From: Cordylochernes scorpioides
Lineage: Eukaryota; Arthropoda; Arachnida; Pseudoscorpiones; Chernetidae
Reading direction: 5' to 3'
DNA length: 64,000 nt
NCBI GenBank assembly: GCA_030710605.1
Contig: CP092863.1
Location: forward strand, 121,322,203 to 121,386,202
Part shown: positions 52,907 through 63,910 of the stretch, in pieces
Layout: every line of letters begins with the position of its first letter
How positions within the stretch are numbered: the first letter of the stretch is position 1
Position numbers and translations under genes: made by a program
The notes under the pieces: model-generated
What the model was told of the DNA's origin: nothing
The model's input: only the letters and a program-made list of their open reading frames with translations
Database searches by the model: none

Positions 52907-55900
52907 TCATAGAGACAAAACTTAAGGAAGTTGTACCTTTCAGCATGTATATCGGGATTGAGACAATAACTCTGGAAGATATTACAGTGACCTTTATTGA
53001 AGACACACGATATAACCAATATACACTCATGGACAAAACTTAAGGAAGTTGTACCTTTCAGCATGTATATCGGGATTGAGACAATAACTCTGAAAGATAT
53101 TACAGTGAACTTTATTGAAGACACACGAGATAACCAATATACACTCATGGACAAAACTTAAGGAAGTTGTACCTTTCAGCATGTATATTGGGATTGAGAC
53201 AATAACTCTGAAAGATATTACAGTGACCTTTATTGAAGACACACGAGATAACCAATATACACTCATGGACAAAACTTAAGGAAGTTGTACCTTTCAGCAT
53301 GTATATCGGGATTGAGACAATAACTCTGAAAGATATTACAGTGACCTTTATTGAAGACACACGAGATAACCAATATACACTCATGGACAAAACTTAAGGA
53401 AAGTTGTACCTTTCAACATGTATATCGGGATATTGTGAAAATATCTCTGAAATATATTACAGTGACCTTTATTGAAGACACACGAGATAACCAATATACA
53501 CTCATGGACAAAACTTAAGGAAAGTTGTACCTTTCAACATGTATATCGGGATATTGTGAAAATATCTCTGAAATATATTACAGTGACCTTTATTGAAGAC
53601 ACACGAGATAACCAATATACACTCATGGACAAAACTTAAGGAAGTTGTACCTTTCAGCATGCATATCGGTATTGAGACAATAACTCTGAAAGATATTACA
53701 GTGACCTTTATTGAAGACACACGAGATAACCAATATACACTCATGGACAAAACTTAAGGAAGTTGTACCTTTCAGCATGTATATCGGGATTGAGACAATA
53801 ACTCTGAAAGATATTACAGTGACCTTTATTGAAGACACACGAGATAACCAATATACACTCATGGACAAAACTTAAGGAAAGTTGTACCTTTCAACATGTA
53901 TATCGGGATATTGTGAAAATATCTCTGAAATATATTACAGTGACCTTTATTGAAGACACACGAGATAACCAATATACACTCATGGACAAAACTTAAGGAA
54001 GTTGTACCTTTCAGCATGTATATCGGGATTGAGACAATAACTCTGAAAGATATTACAGTGAACTTTATTGAAGACACACGAGATAACCAATATACACTCA
54101 TGGACAAAACTTAAGGAAGTTGTACCTTTCAGCATGTATATTGGGATTGAGACAATAACTCTGAAAGATATTACAGTGACCTTTATTGAAGACACACGAG
54201 ATAACCAATATACACTCATGGACAAAACTTAAGGAAGTTGTACCTTTCAGCATGTATATCGGGATTGAGACAATAACTCTGAAAGATATTACAGTGACCT
54301 TTATTGAAGACACACGAGATAACCAATATACACTCATGGACAAAACTTAAGGAAAGTTGTACCTTTCAACATGTATATCGGGATATTGTGAAAATATCTC
54401 TGAAATATATTACAGTGACCTTTATTGAAGACACACGAGATAACCAATATACACTCATGGACAAAACTTAAGGAAAGTTGTACCTTTCAACATGTATATC
54501 GGGATATTGTGAAAATATCTCTGAAATATATTACAGTGACCTTTATTGAAGACACACGAGATAACCAATATACACTCATGGACAAAACTTAAGGAAGTTG
54601 TACCTTTCAGCATGCATATCGGTATTGAGACAATAACTCTGAAAGATATTACAGTGACCTTTATTGAAGACACACGAAATAACCAATATACACTCATGGA
54701 CAAAACTTAAGGAAGTTGTACCTTTCAGCATGTATATCGGGATTGAGACAATAACTCTGAAAGATATTACAGTGACCTTTATTGAAGACACACGAGATAA
54801 CCAATATACACTCATGGACAAAACTTAAGGAAAGTTGTACCTTTCAACATGTATATCGGGATATTGTGAAAATATCTCTGAAATATATTACAGTGACCTT
54901 TATTGAAGACACACGAGATAACCAATATACACTCATGGACAAAACTTAAGGAAAGTTGTACCTTTCAACATGTATATCGGGATATTGTGAAAATATCTCT
55001 GAAATATATTACAGTGACCTTTATTGAAGACACACGAGATAACCAATATACACTCATGGACAAAACTTAAGGAAGTTGTACCTTTCAGCATGCATATCGG
55101 TATTGAGACAATAACTCTGAAAGATATTACAGTGACCTTTATTGAAGACACACGAGATAACCAATATACACTCATGGACAAAACTTAAGGAAGTTGTACC
55201 TTTCAGCATGTATATTGGGATTGAGACAATAACTCTGAAAGATATTACAGTGACCTTTATTGAAGACACACGAGATAACCAATATACACTCATGGACAAA
55301 ACTTAAGGAAGTTGTACCTTTCAGCATGTATATCGGGATTGAGACAATAACTCTGAAAGATATTACAGTGACCTTTATTGAAGACACACGAGATAACCAA
55401 TATACACTCATGGACAAAACTTAAGGAAGTTGTACCTTTCAGCATGTATATCGGGATTGAGACAATAACTCTGAAAGATATTACAGTGACCTTTATTGAA
55501 GACACACGAGATAACCAATATACACTCATGGACAAAACTTAAGGAAGTTGTACCTTTCAGCATGTATATCGGGATTGAGACAATAACTCTGAAAGATATT
55601 ACAGTGACCTTTATTGAAGACACACGAGATAACCAATATACACTCATGGACAAAACTTAAGGAAGTTGTACCTTTCAGCATGTATATTGGGATTGAGACA
55701 ATAACTCTGAAAGATATTACAGTGACCTTTATTGAAGACACACGAGATAACCAATATACACTCATGGACAAAACTTAAGGAAGTTGTACCTTTCAGCATG
55801 TATATCGGGATTGAGACAATAACTCTGAAAGATATTACAGTGACCTTTATTGAAGACACACGAGATAACCAATATACACTCATGGACAAAACTTAAGGAA

Positions 55901-56392
55901 GTTGTACCTTTCAGCATGTATATCGGGATTGAGACAATAACTCTGAAAGATATTACAGTGACCTTTATTGAAGACACACGAGATAGCCAATATACACTCA
56001 TGGACAAAACTTAAGGAAGTTGTACCTTTCAGCATGTATATTGGGATTGAGACAATAACTCTGAAAGATATTACAGTGACCTTTATTGAAGACACACGAG
56101 ATAACCAATATACACTCATGGACAAAACTTAAGGAAGTTGTACCTTTCAGCATGTATATCGGGATTGAGACAATAACTCTGAAAGATATTACAGTGACCT
56201 TTATTGAAGACACACGAGATAACCAATATACACTCATGGACAAAACTTAAGGAAGTTGTACCTTTCAGCATGTATATCGGGATTGAGACAATAACTCTGA
56301 AAGATATTACAGTGACCTTTATTGAAGACACACGAGATAACCAATATACACTCATGGACAAAACTTAAGGAAAGTTGTACCTTTCAACATGT
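52907..56392 (+). repeat. 118-bp satellite array 9, left part (about 29 units, higher-order)
   Basis: Tandem 118/119-bp units of four main types: standard; TATATTGGG; GCATATCGGTATT; and a 119-bp type with GGATATTGTGAAAATATC. The order standard-variant, TATATTGGG, standard, 119, 119, GCATATC, standard, 119 occurs twice in succession with a 953-bp period. After about 55.2 kb the pattern changes to simple runs. The array starts with a decayed terminus at about 52,900. Confidence 0.92.
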
Positions 56393-56609
56393 TGTTGTAA
56401 TGTGTATGAGTTGTCTGAACAAACTCGCTACGACTTACAAGTTGAACTGAACTGTTTATTCAATCTAGCAATCTTCTTATATACAAGATAGAGATAAAAA
56501 GGAAATAATTTACATAAGTTTAAAACAATTGACAAATGGAATAATTTTGCATAGCCAACAATAGGTAACAATTATAACACTTAACAAAGGTTATTTACAT
56601 ATCACAACA
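56393..56609 (-). repeat. 3' LTR of gypsy element 2
   Basis: 217 bp, TGTTGTAATG...ATCACAACA on the plus strand. Confidence 0.95.
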
Positions 56610-56610
56610 T

Positions 56611-56621
56611 GTTTCCCCTCT
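56611..56621 (-). other. Polypurine tract of gypsy element 2
   Basis: AGAGGGGAAAC on the minus strand, one base from the 3' LTR. Confidence 0.75.
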
Positions 56622-56738
56622 GGTACAACAATTAAAGAATGTCACGAATCTAGACAACCATCAACAATCAGATCAGGCAAATCAAAAGGCGGTTGACATG
56701 CCTCCCCTCTGTTTAAAAACCAAATCTTTGTGGTTTTC

Positions 56739-58436
56739 TTAACTCTCTTCCAAACCTTGAAAACCGGGGCCTTCCGGATGGTTCTGGTGCAATCCCAGCG
56801 GATGTAGTCGCGCCTTCCCTCTGGTCAATATTGGTCTCTTCACTTGACCGCTGTATCGGGGCTGTGGATGACTCGCCCATCGTTGGACTGTAGCACTGCG
56901 GATGTTGAGCTTCTGGGGAGGCGGTAGGTCATTTTTTGGTGTATTTCTATATGCCAGAATAGCCAGATATGGGTCGGACCCTTCATCTCTACATTTGATT
57001 AGTTGATTTTTTATTGTTTGAATGTTTCTCTCGGCCAGACCATTAGATCTATGAAGGTGTGGACTTGAAAATAGTGGAAAATGGTGCAACAAATTAAGCA
57101 TAGCATTCCTTTGTGTCTTCGGAATCACTATGGCCGATCCTATACATAATAGATCATTCCATAAGTACAAACGGTGTCTGAAATCGAAAAATATTTTGGC
57201 ATCTTCATCGACGTCTTTTTTGCATATAGGCCATCCCTCAATCACATAATCGATTACTTTAACCAAAGCAGGATCCTCTCGGGTATCTTTCTGCATCGCT
57301 ACCAGTTTTTCGTCCGAGATATTAACACGTACCATCTTGACCATTCTTTTGTCTTCAAGAAAAGGCGTTGGTAGTTCGTCCATGGGGTGAGTATCCCTGG
57401 ATAGGGTATCAGCCACAATCAAGTATTTTCCTGGTTTGTACTGCAATTTGAAGTCAAATGCTATAAGCTTCATTACTAATCTTTGTAGACGCGGTGATAT
57501 ATCACTCAGCGGTTTTTTGACTAGAGGCAATAAGGGCTGGTGATCCGTCTGGACAACGAAAGTGTGTCCTGACAATAGATATTCGAACTTTTTGCATCCA
57601 TAATAAACACTCAATAACTCCTTCTCAATCTGAGAGTACTGTTTCTGCGAGTCGCTAAATGACGCGGATGCGAATGCTAGAGGTCGATCTTCCTGTAGCA
57701 GAGCAGCTCCCATTGCATCTTTGCTGGCATCACACTGCAAAATCAGCATCTTGCTTTTGTCAAAATGTGCCAACGAAGGAGCATTCCTCACGCATTCCTT
57801 AATATGATCGAATTCCCCATCCTGTTTAGGCCCCCAATGCCAGACAACATTCTTTCTTAAGATTCCTCTTATATTGGATGTGGACGCAGCTAAGTTTGGA
57901 ATGAATTTTCCTAAGTAATTATAAAGACCCATGATTCTTTGCAGCGACTTTTTATCCTCTGGCCTTTTAAAGGTAATTAATTTATCAATCTTATTTGGCT
58001 CTGGATCAATTCCATTTTGTGATATCACATGGCCCAAGAAACGAACTTTCGTTAGACATATTTGAGCCTTTGTTAAATCAAATTTGATATTTTTTTCTTT
58101 TGCTTTTTCTAGAATTCCCTTTAATTTTTTATTGTGCTCTTGAATGGTATCCGCATATATCAGCAAATCGTCTACATATGTAATATTTTGAAAGCTATCC
58201 CTAAAGATATTCGTCATTATCTCAACAAAAATTTGTGCCGATATTTTCAAACCAAATGGCAATCGGTTATATCTGAATTTGCCAAATGGCGTGGTCATCA
58301 CCAACAGATCTCTGCATTCCTTTGCAACCGGAATATGCCAATAGGCTGATTTCACGTCTAACACGGTATAATACTTAGCTTTGGGTATCTCGTGCAATAG
58401 TTCAGCTGGAGCCGGAGTCTGGAAATGTCTTCCCAC
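56739..58436 (-). pseudogene. pol: Reverse transcriptase, RNase H and deleted integrase of gypsy element 2
   Basis: 565 codons from an internal ATG; the true domain start is upstream, beyond an 11-base poly-T run (58,488-58,498). RT has LPFGLKISAQIF (59-70) and YVDD (87-90). RNase H has CDAS (D236), IEKE (E271) and QTDHQ (D298). After PKTQRNAMLNLLHH (about 451) the frame jumps straight to the end of the integrase core (SNGLAERN, E469). The zinc-finger cysteines and both catalytic aspartates are missing, a loss of very roughly 180 residues. The tail (ILTRGKARLHP) is off-family and may be out of frame. It could not integrate by itself. Confidence 0.9.
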
Positions 58437-58722
58437 AAGAGCCTCATTTAATTTCCGAGGATCCAGGCATATTCTAATTTGACCAGATTTTTTTTTTTAC
58501 AACGACCATAGGATGAGACCACTCTGTTTCATGATATATTTTTGTTACGATTCCTTGCTTCACCATCTTTTCCAATTCAGACTGAACTTCGGCTCCGAGG
58601 CTTGTTGGGATGCGCCTGGGAGGGACTTGCACAGGAGAATATTCAGGCTTTGTGTAAATCTTACATTCCGAGTTGATTAATCCTACTCCTTGAAATACTT
58701 CGTGGTATTGTTCGAGGATTTT
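58437..58722 (-). pseudogene. pol: Start of pol of gypsy element 2, in a shifted frame
   Basis: Between a T run at 58,719-58,723 and the T run at 58,488-58,498 the pol sequence reads in a different frame from both its neighbours. The two shifts compensate. Either could be sequencing error in a homopolymer; the first could be a natural gag-pol frameshift. Confidence 0.7.
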
Positions 58723-59933
58723 TGAGTTTCAGAACACAATTTCATTTCATCCGTGTTTATATGATTGATTCGCCTCAAGATTTCAAGCTTCTCGCAAGTA
58801 TCGCCCGTGATAAGTGTCTGCGCTTCTACATCGGCTACGATAAATTCAAACATTCCTTTCTTTTCACCATATTGGCATAGCACATTGCATTTGCCGACGA
58901 TAGGCAATTCTGTATTTCCATATGCGAACGCCTTTAATGACGTGGGTCTGATTTCTGGTCTTGATGGCCATTGGTTTATTACTTTATGAGGAAGCACATT
59001 TATCTGTGCGCCAGTGTCCAAATGTACCGTGGTCTTCTTGCCATTAATTATTATTACCGCGGACCACTTGTCCGACCGAACAGTCTTTACAGCAACCTCA
59101 TTAAGATTTATCTCGTCACAGGATTCTTCAGCTTCACTTTCCGCTAAGAGATTTCTTATACGTTTTGTTCGGCAAACTACTGAGAAATGATTGGTTTTTC
59201 CGCATGCATTACATTTCTTCCCATATGCTGGACACTTTCCATACTTGTGTCGTTGTCCACACCACTTACATGGTTCTATTATTCTTTCTCTTCTCGGGTT
59301 TATACCGCTTGGTCCTGCTTCTGCATTTTCCATTCGAATTGTATCTTTCACCCAATTACGTTTTTCAATTTTTTCAATCATTTTTTGCTCATTCAACGAT
59401 GCTACTTGTGAACATGTTGACTCGGAGATCACAGCTATCGAAATTGCCCTTGGTAGTGTCAACTGTGGATCTTCTAACAATTTTCTTTTCACTTCTCGGT
59501 CAAGTATTCCAATTATAAGGCGATCCCTTATGAGAGATTCTGTTAAATTCTCGAATTCACATTCTTGTGCCAGATGCTTTAATTCTGTGACGAATTCCAT
59601 GATTCCCTGCTTTTCCTTTTGTACACAGGTAAAAAATGCATTTCTCCTTTGAATCGTATTTTTGAAGGGCTTAAAATGGTTCGTAAGCATATCAAGCATT
59701 TCCTTTACATTTGGGTAGGTATCATTTTCACTTATGTGAAATGTTTTGTATATCATCACTGTTTTCTCACCAGCTATATGCTTCAAGATTGCTCGCTGAC
59801 GCACCAGCGGCATGCTTTCTAAATTTACCGCTATTGCAAAAATTTCAAACGACTCTCTCCAGGTTTCCCATTTTTTCTCGTTGCTGTACGGGACAAATTC
59901 CGCCGGCGGCTTGATTCCTTCCATTCTACTCAA
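58683..59933 (-). CDS. gag: Gag-protease of gypsy element 2
   Basis: 416 codons, intact. A capsid-like region (about 20-170) precedes two zinc knuckles: a variant CX2CX3HX4C at 222-234 and a canonical CX2CX4HX4C at 241-254. The aspartic protease follows in the same frame with the active site LDTGAQ (D306). Gag packages RNA and the protease would process Gag-Pol. The ATG at 59,931-59,933 lies 47 bases from the 5' LTR, right after the primer site. Gag and protease fused in one frame with pol in the next resembles Gag-Pol layouts in mag-like elements; the lineage assignment is tentative. Confidence 0.9.
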   Translation of the reverse strand: MSRMEGIKPPAEFVPYSNEKKWETWRESFEIFAIAVNLESMPLVRQRAILKHIAGEKTVMIYKTFHISENDTYPNVKEMLDMLTNHFKPFKNTIQRRNAFFTCVQKEKQGIMEFVTELKHLAQECEFENLTESLIRDRLIIGILDREVKRKLLEDPQLTLPRAISIAVISESTCSQVASLNEQKMIEKIEKRNWVKDTIRMENAEAGPSGINPRRERIIEPCKWCGQRHKYGKCPAYGKKCNACGKTNHFSVVCRTKRIRNLLAESEAEESCDEINLNEVAVKTVRSDKWSAVIIINGKKTTVHLDTGAQINVLPHKVINQWPSRPEIRPTSLKAFAYGNTELPIVGKCNVLCQYGEKKGMFEFIVADVEAQTLITGDTCEKLEILRRINHINTDEMKLCSETQKSSNNTTKYFKE

Positions 59934-59964
59934 TGTTGATTAATCCTGTTTTAATTCGATACTT

Positions 59965-59979
59965 TTGTCGACTGCGCCA
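59965..59979 (-). other. Primer-binding site of gypsy element 2, tRNA-Ser type
   Basis: TGGCGCAGTCGACAA directly abuts the 5' LTR on the minus strand. Confidence 0.8.
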
Positions 59980-60196
59980 TGTTGTAATGTGTATGAGTTG
60001 TCTGAACAAACTCGCTACGACTTACAAGCTGAACTGAACTGTTTATTCAATCTAGCAATCTTCTTATATACAAGATAGAGATAAAAAGGAAATAATTTAC
60101 GTAAGTTTAAAACAATTGACAAATGGAATAATTTTGCATAGCCAACAATAGGTAACAATTATAACACTTAACAAAGGTTATTTACATATCACAACA
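59980..60196 (-). repeat. 5' LTR of gypsy element 2
   Basis: 217 bp, two differences from the 3' LTR. Confidence 0.95.
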
Positions 60197-62863
60197 CATG
60201 TATATCGGGATATTGTGAAAATATCTCTGAAATATATTGCAGTGACCTTTATTGAAGACACACGAGATAACCAATATACACTCATGGACAAAACTTAAGG
60301 AAGTTGTACCTTTCAGCATGCATATCGGTATTGAGACAATAACTCTGAAAGATATTACAGTGACCTTTATTGAAGACACACGAGATAACCAATATACACT
60401 CATGGACAAAACTTAAGGAAGTTGTACCTTTCAGCATGTATATCGGGATTGAGACAATAACTCTGAAAGATATTACAGTGACCTTTATTGAAGACACACG
60501 AGATAACCAATATACACTCATGGACAAAACTTAAGGAAGTTGTACCTTTCAGCATGTATATCGGGATTGAGACAATAACTCTGAAAGATATTACAGTGAC
60601 CTTTATTGAAGACACACGAGATAACCAATATACACTCATGGACAAAATTTAAGGAAAGTTGTACCTTTCAACATGTATATCGGGATATTGTGAAAATATC
60701 TCTGAAATATATTACAGTGACCTTTATTGAAGACACACGAGATAACCAATATACACTCATGGACAAAACTTAAGGAAGTTGTACCTTTCAGCATGTATAT
60801 CGGTATTGAGACAATAACTCTGAAAGATATTACAGTGACCTTTATTGAAGACACACGAGATAACCAATATACACTCATGGACAAAACTTAAGGAAGTTGT
60901 ACCTTTCAGCATGTATATCGGGATTGAGACAATAACTCTGAAAGATATTACAGTGACCTTTATTGAAGACACACGAGATAACCAATATACACTCATGGAC
61001 AAAACTTAAGGAAGTTGTACCTTTCAGCATGTATATTGGGATTGAGACAATAACTCTGAAAGATATTACAGTGACCTTTATTGAAGACACACGAGATAAC
61101 CAATATACACTCATGGACAAAACTTAAGGAAGTTGTACCTTTCAGCATGTATATCGGTATTGAGACAATAACTCTGAAAGATATTACAGTGACCTTTATT
61201 GAAGACACACGAGATAACCAATATACACTCATGGACAAAACTTAAGGAAGTTGTACCTTTCAGCATGTATATTGGGATTGAGACAATAACTCTGAAAGAT
61301 ATTACAGTGACCTTTATTGAAGACACACGAGATAACCAATATACACTCATGGACAAAACTTAAGGAAGTTGTTCCTTTCAGCATGTATATCGGGATTGAG
61401 ACAATAACTCTGAAAGATATTACAGTGACCTTTATTGAAGACACACGAGATAACCAATATACACTCATGGACAAAACTTAAGGAAGTTGTACCTTTCAGC
61501 ATGTATATTGGGATTGAGACAATAACTCTGAAAGATATTACAGTGACCTTTATTGAAGACACACGAGATAACCAATATACACTCATGGACAAAACTTAAG
61601 GAAGTTGTACCTTTCAGCATGTATATCGGTATTGAGACAATAACTCTGAAAGATATTACAGTGACCTTTATTGAAGACACACGAGATAACCAATATACAC
61701 TCATGGACAAAACTTAAGGAAGTTGTACCTTTCAGCATGTATATCGGTATTGAGACAATAACTCTGAAAGATATTACAGTGACCTTTATTGAAGTCACAC
61801 GAGATAACCAATATACACTCATGGACAAAACTTAAGGAAGTTGTACCTTTCAGCATGTATATTGGAATTGAGACAATAACTCTGAAAGATATTACAGTGA
61901 CCTTTATTGAAGACACACGAGATAACCAATATACACTCATGGACAAAACTTAAGGAAGTTGTACCTTTCAGCATGTATATTGGTATTGAGACAATAACTC
62001 TGAAAGATATTACAGTGACCTTTATTGAAGACACACGAGATAACCAATATACACTCATGGACAAAACTTAAGGAAGTTGTACCTTTCAGCATGTATATCG
62101 GTATTGAGACAATAACTCTGAAAGATATTACAGTGACCTTTATTGAAGACACACGAGATAACCAATATACACTCATGGACAAAACTTAAGGAAGTTGTAC
62201 CTTTCAGCATGTATATCGGGATTGAGACAATAACTCTGAAAGATATTACAGTGACCTTTATTGAAGACACACGAGATAACCAATATACACTCATGGACAA
62301 AACTTAAGGAAGTTGTACCTTTCAGCATGTATATCGGTATTGAGACAATAACTCTGAAAGATATTACAGTGACCTTTATTGAAGACACACGAGATAACCA
62401 ATATACACTCATGGACAAAACTTAAGGAAGTTGTACCTTTCAGCATGTATATCGGGATTGAGACAATAACTCTGAAAGATATTACAGTGACCTTTATTGA
62501 AGACACACGAGATAACCAATATACACTCATGGACAAAACTTAAGGAAAGTTGTACCTTTCAACATGTATATCGGGATATTGTGAAAATATCTCTGAAATA
62601 TATTACAGTGACCTTTATTGAAGACACACGAGATAACCAATATACACTCATGGACAAAACTTAAGGAAGTTGTACCTTTCAGCATGTATATCGGGACAAT
62701 AACTCTGAAAGATATTACTGTGACCTTTATTGAAGACAACACGACATAACCAAGTGTGAACAATTTCTGTCTCGTTCAAAAAAAAAAAAAAAAAAAAAAA
62801 AAAAACAGACGACCGTCTACATCGAAGACTGTCTACTTTCTTAAATTGTATCCATGAGTGTAT
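60197..62863 (+). repeat. 118-bp satellite array 9, right part (about 21 units) with element end
   Basis: Resumes within the interrupted 119-bp-type unit. Dominated by alternating CGGTATT, TATTGGG and standard units. Closes at about 62,752 with CCAAGTGTGAACAATTTC, an A run, CAGACGACCGTC and the inverted terminus TATCCATGAGTGTATA. The whole of array 9 (about 51 units, 6.1 kb without the gypsy) therefore sits within one miniature-element frame. Confidence 0.92.
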
Positions 62864-62953
62864 ATCTATCTTCCAAAGTACTGGAGTATTGTGTGATAAA
62901 TTCCTTACTATGAAGTCTTATCTCTTAGAAAAGGAAAACCCCAACTTGATGTC

Positions 62954-63390
62954 TAGAGCTTGGTCCACCTTCCGACATGTTTGTTGTTTCTTATCCCCTT
63001 GTGTAAAATGAGTTCATTCCATGAGTTCATGACAATTGACAATTAAAACAACTTTTATTGACATCTTGTCAATATTTACACTCAAAGAGAGTTATAATAG
63101 TAAAATAATATAATAATAAATAGGAAAATTAAAATATATACAAAAAGTTATATAATAGAGAATGAGGGGAGGCATCCTCGGCGCGCGAGTGCTCTCCTCC
63201 AGGCGATGAGCGGGTCCTCCACTCCACCGAGCCCAACCTGAACAAAGTGGCGGTAGATCCGTAACTTTGCCGACGCGAGGATGGTCAGGGCCTCGTCCTC
63301 ATAAAAACAGCTCGAGGAACATGAACTCATTTACACAAGGGGATAAAAAAACAACAAAAACAAACATGGCGGAAGGTTGACCGCGCTCTA
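62954..63390. mobile_element. Inverted-repeat element carrying a GC-rich fragment
   Basis: Termini TAGAGCTTGGTCCACCTTCC and its mirror (GGAAGGTTGACCGCGCTCTA), extending about 60 bp through TTATCCCCTTGTGTAAA. The interior (63,165-63,315) is strongly GC-rich and has a minus-strand open frame of about 60 codons (63,148-63,330) without a recognised domain. Possibly a captured host exon. Confidence 0.6.
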
Positions 63391-63539
63391 AATCGGCTAA
63401 GCCAAGAGAGAGATAGGCAGAGACCGGGATAAATCTCCAAAACTCCATCCTGATATGGAGAATAACACTTACTTGTCCTCAAAATTGTATACGTCTTCTA
63501 TAGGCGGATAAATTTACTAATAAGTCAACGGTAAATAGA

Positions 63540-63910
63540 TATGTAAGACAAGGGTGGAGCACAGGGTACCTCTCCCATCAAAATAGAGGTCAAAACTAGA
63601 CGCCATTTATGGAACATCTCCACAAACTAGCAAACTCAGGTCGGTGACAAAGCCACAACACCAGCTTTGGCAAACTGAGAAACGTCCACCTAGAGACCAT
63701 GGTTTCGGGATAATGGCCCTCGTCAGTCTAGGGCGGACTTTATTCCATGAGATCCACAAGGGATCAAATGGAATCTTCACAATCTGCCAAAGAGATGTTT
63801 AGCTGGTAAAGTGGCTGGATCAAATCTATGGTCAAATTGACGTTTAATTTGACGGGAGAGGAGGGCTTTTTTAGATCAATTTCCTCCCGGCAAAATTTCC
63901 ATCTATAACT
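63540..63910 (-). mobile_element. Ribozyme-bearing repeat R4, minus strand
   Basis: Same order as 29,070-29,475 in reverse, including GGTCGGTGACAAAGCCACAA and the TTTCCTCCCGGCAAAATTTC end, with a more diverged second arm. Confidence 0.65.
63685..63736 (-). ncRNA. Hammerhead ribozyme, one stem II mismatch (R4)
   Basis: Stem I CCTAGA/TCTAGG; CTGACGA; stem II GGGC/TCCC with loop CATTA; GAAA; ACCATGGT; site GTC. Confidence 0.75.

Larger units (their letters stand above)
56393..60196 (-). mobile_element. Ty3/gypsy LTR retrotransposon 2, internally deleted
   Basis: 3,804 bp with two 217-bp LTRs differing at two sites. The 5-bp target duplication CATGT (56,388-56,392 and 60,197-60,201) lies in a 119-bp-type satellite unit. 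On the minus strand: LTR, tRNA-Ser primer site, gag-protease, pol, polypurine tract, LTR. Most of the integrase is deleted and two homopolymer frame shifts lie in the start of pol. It is recent but non-autonomous, and of a different lineage from element 1 (two zinc knuckles, different primer). Confidence 0.95.

Noticed and set aside
58765-59914. Several plus-strand frames of 66-153 codons opposite gypsy element 2
   Set aside because: Shadows of the well-supported minus-strand gag-protease frame.
6650-62752. CRISPR-like appearance of regular repeats
   Set aside because: Repeats are directly adjacent 118-bp units without spacers, in a eukaryotic transposon-rich context, with no cas genes.
6650-62752. 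Hammerhead core inside the 118-bp satellite unit (CTGAAAGA, CTGAAAGG)
   Set aside because: The sequence is CTGAAAG and not CTGANGA, with no following stem II plus GAAA on either strand.
47906-62763. Dozens of 81-82-codon minus-strand frames starting MSMSVYWLSR
   Set aside because: They recur every 118 bp and overlap; each is a translation of two satellite units. Periodicity artefact.
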